From assembly GCA_020216845.1 (NCBI GenBank), contig JAIWNK010000095.1, forward strand, positions 1 to 10,000: DNA of 10,000 nucleotides. The letters run 5' to 3'. Below the pieces are notes generated by a model, which did no database searches, was not told where the DNA came from, and saw only the letters and a program-made list of their open reading frames with translations. The DNA is from Anaerolinea sp. Its GTDB lineage: Bacteria > Chloroflexota > Anaerolineae > Anaerolineales > Anaerolineaceae. This document shows positions 9,601 through 10,000 of this stretch, in pieces. The first letter of the stretch is position 1. Each line of letters starts with the position of its first letter. The translations under genes were made by a program, and so were the position numbers.

Positions 9601-9982
9601 GGAACAACGCCAGCAACACCCCGCTTAAAAACGCCAATATCACTGCCGGCACCAACCCCAACATTCCCGCAGCCAGCACCCACGGCAACGCAAACAGGAA
9701 AATCAGCACAGGGGCGCTCAACTCCGTCAACATGTACGGCAAAGGTATTGCTGCTTCTCCAGGCAGTTGCACCGCCAAAAACAAACTCGTCAAGGGCAAC
9801 AACAATATGAAAGCAGCAAACAACAGCCACTGATTGCTGTGTCGCAAATTTATGGGCTGCCACCAACGCCATAGCCCAACTGCAAACCCGCCTAACATTA
9901 ATAACAAACCCACCCATCCCAACAGATGATATGGCCAGTCTAAAAATGGAATATCATTAAGCAATGTGATGAACGGGTTCAT
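6653..9982 (-). CDS. Multi-sensor membrane histidine kinase (7TM-like region, dCache, HAMP, GAF, PAS, HisKA, HATPase)
   Basis: This 1109-residue inner-membrane kinase should autophosphorylate on His889 and pass phosphate to an unidentified response regulator. The N-terminus has about seven hydrophobic segments within residues 20-226 that match no sensor family I can name. A further membrane helix (about 254-275) leads to an extracytoplasmic double-Cache-like domain (about 276-518), and another helix (about 521-541) leads to HAMP (about 542-595, with DEVGRLAAAFEKM). Cytoplasmic GAF (about 606-755) and PAS (about 765-870) domains follow. HisKA has the H box VSHDLRSPL (887-895). The ATPase domain has the N box NLVENAIKYT (Asn1005), G1 box DTGIG (1033-1037), F box RLFEKFYRS (1045-1053) and G2 box GTGLGLAI (1063-1070). 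All catalytic boxes look intact. The ATG is the first start after an in-frame TAA that lies within the upstream TATAAT, and no Shine-Dalgarno precedes it. No response regulator lies downstream, where rpoC follows; the upstream side is outside the window. The ligand is unknown. Confidence 0.95.
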   Translation of the reverse strand: MNPFITLLNDIPFLDWPYHLLGWVGLLLMLGGFAVGLWRWWQPINLRHSNQWLLFAAFILLLPLTSLFLAVQLPGEAAIPLPYMLTELSAPVLIFLFALPWVLAAGMLGLVPAVILAFLSGVLLALFRTHTLFTPLEIGLLGLFYAVAVRQPYRTRFYRALRQPFVAAGFVSLLSVPLHMLVVFFSTNGGLAVRLDYALTQVWLQAGARVLELLIAGGVASLVYSLSVRRKEDIWYRPVSLQPSPGESSLEQRLLYGIFIVVVALALVLTVADWAVAGAAARRMIEDRLASAARLSTDSLPYFLETGQSLTLKIAQPDLVQLDEAARIQALSNHLRSVPFFRQLSLFDAQGVSIGGYPVALFEQIRPTEEERVAIQLALKGIPAQTVTVPPWPGENTAQVSFIASIRDDNGQVVGVLLGRTDLNSNPFTQSTIQALQAIADLGGEGVILDENQHILYHTSSSSGALVMSTYIGRLTEQEAFYDDVSATGTRQLVYYRPGSGKPWGVVVSVPAELAQQLALNIAVPLLVILVGVVAIAFVGLRLSLRSVTASLQKLSEQSAEMARGKLETPVAVTGVDEVGRLAAAFEKMRVSLRARLEELNRLLVVSQSVAANLDVTEAVRPVLEAACADQAAAARVVLIRDVTMSLEGNEWVSVGVGDASEEYAYLDGQIFDLTRQKSVVSIPNLARIRRLNVLPGRSQPGAVLAVPIYHENTYYGALWVAYQQARNFDEEEVRFLSTLAGEVALAAANSHLYTTAEIGRQRLEAVLSSTPDPVLVFDKQNCLFLLNPAAVQLPGLIATAVIGRSVEEVIAHADLKNMLMSPLEGGIASREIHLGNGRIYYVSVAPVIQENAEAGGARQFGRICMMRDITHFKELDTLKSDFVATVSHDLRSPLTLMRGYATMLQMVGEMNDQQKAYVQKMILGVDNMSRLVNNLLDLGRIEAGIDLRLELTNVCEVVEQVIGSLMPQATQKNLQLLSEGLSNKVMLQADPALLHQALYNLVENAIKYTPVGGQVWVRLSVDDERVMFEVQDTGIGVAPLDLPRLFEKFYRSGRREAYQQRGTGLGLAIVKSIAERHGGRVWVESQLGKGSSFFMEIPLRRSENATQK

Positions 9983-9990
9983 ACAAGTTG

Positions 9991-9996
9991 ATTATA
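9991..9996 (-). promoter_or_regulatory. Promoter -10 box of the histidine kinase, implying a leaderless mRNA
   Basis: A perfect TATAAT is followed by only CAACTTGT before the kinase ATG. With normal -10 to start spacing, transcription would begin at about 9984-9982, that is 0-2 bases before the ATG. No ribosome binding site fits in this interval. The -35 region is outside the window. The surrounding undecamer GCTATAATCAA is the same as before gyrA. Confidence 0.65.
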
Positions 9997-10000
9997 GCAT

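Noticed and set aside
9243..9917. A 224-codon minus-strand frame overlapping the kinase N-terminus
   Set aside because: It is the kinase's own hydrophobic region read in another frame. The kinase frame continues unbroken into recognisable domains, while this one ends without any.

Overview
The window carries three large genes, all on the minus strand, with short intergenic gaps. In the direction of transcription (right to left) they are a multi-domain membrane sensor histidine kinase (9982 to 6653), rpoC for the RNA polymerase beta' subunit (6495 to 2257), and a gyrA-type gene for a type IIA topoisomerase A subunit (from 2142, running off the left edge). No RNA gene, CRISPR array, insertion sequence or phage-like gene was seen. 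Most of the sequence is ordinary housekeeping DNA, and the interest lies in details of the proteins and the intergenic signals.

The organism is bacterial. The best guess is a member of the Chloroflexota (Anaerolineae/Caldilineae-like), from the overall feel of the RpoC N-terminal region, the charged coiled-coil insert in RpoC, the lack of the proteobacterial trigger-loop insert, and the multi-sensor kinase (Cache-HAMP-GAF-PAS-HisKA). This is recognition from memory, not a database match, so the phylum should be treated as probable only.

Layout: 9983-10000 holds a perfect TATAAT eight bases before the kinase ATG, which implies a leaderless mRNA. The 157-base gap 6496-6652 holds a TATAAT box, a perfect inverted repeat directly upstream of it, a leader hairpin and a textbook Shine-Dalgarno before the GTG start of rpoC. 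The 114-base gap 2143-2256 holds a strong rpoC terminator hairpin closely followed by a TATAAT box for gyrA. Each gene therefore seems to have its own promoter, so they look like three adjacent transcription units rather than one operon.

Functionally, rpoC and gyrA belong to core transcription and DNA topology, while the kinase is an environmental sensor whose response regulator is not in view. rpoB, normally directly upstream of rpoC, is absent: its place is taken by the kinase. The gyrA product lacks a recognisable GyrA box, which raises the question whether it is a true supercoiling gyrase or a topoisomerase IV-like paralogue. I do not see a convincing new multi-gene system in this window.
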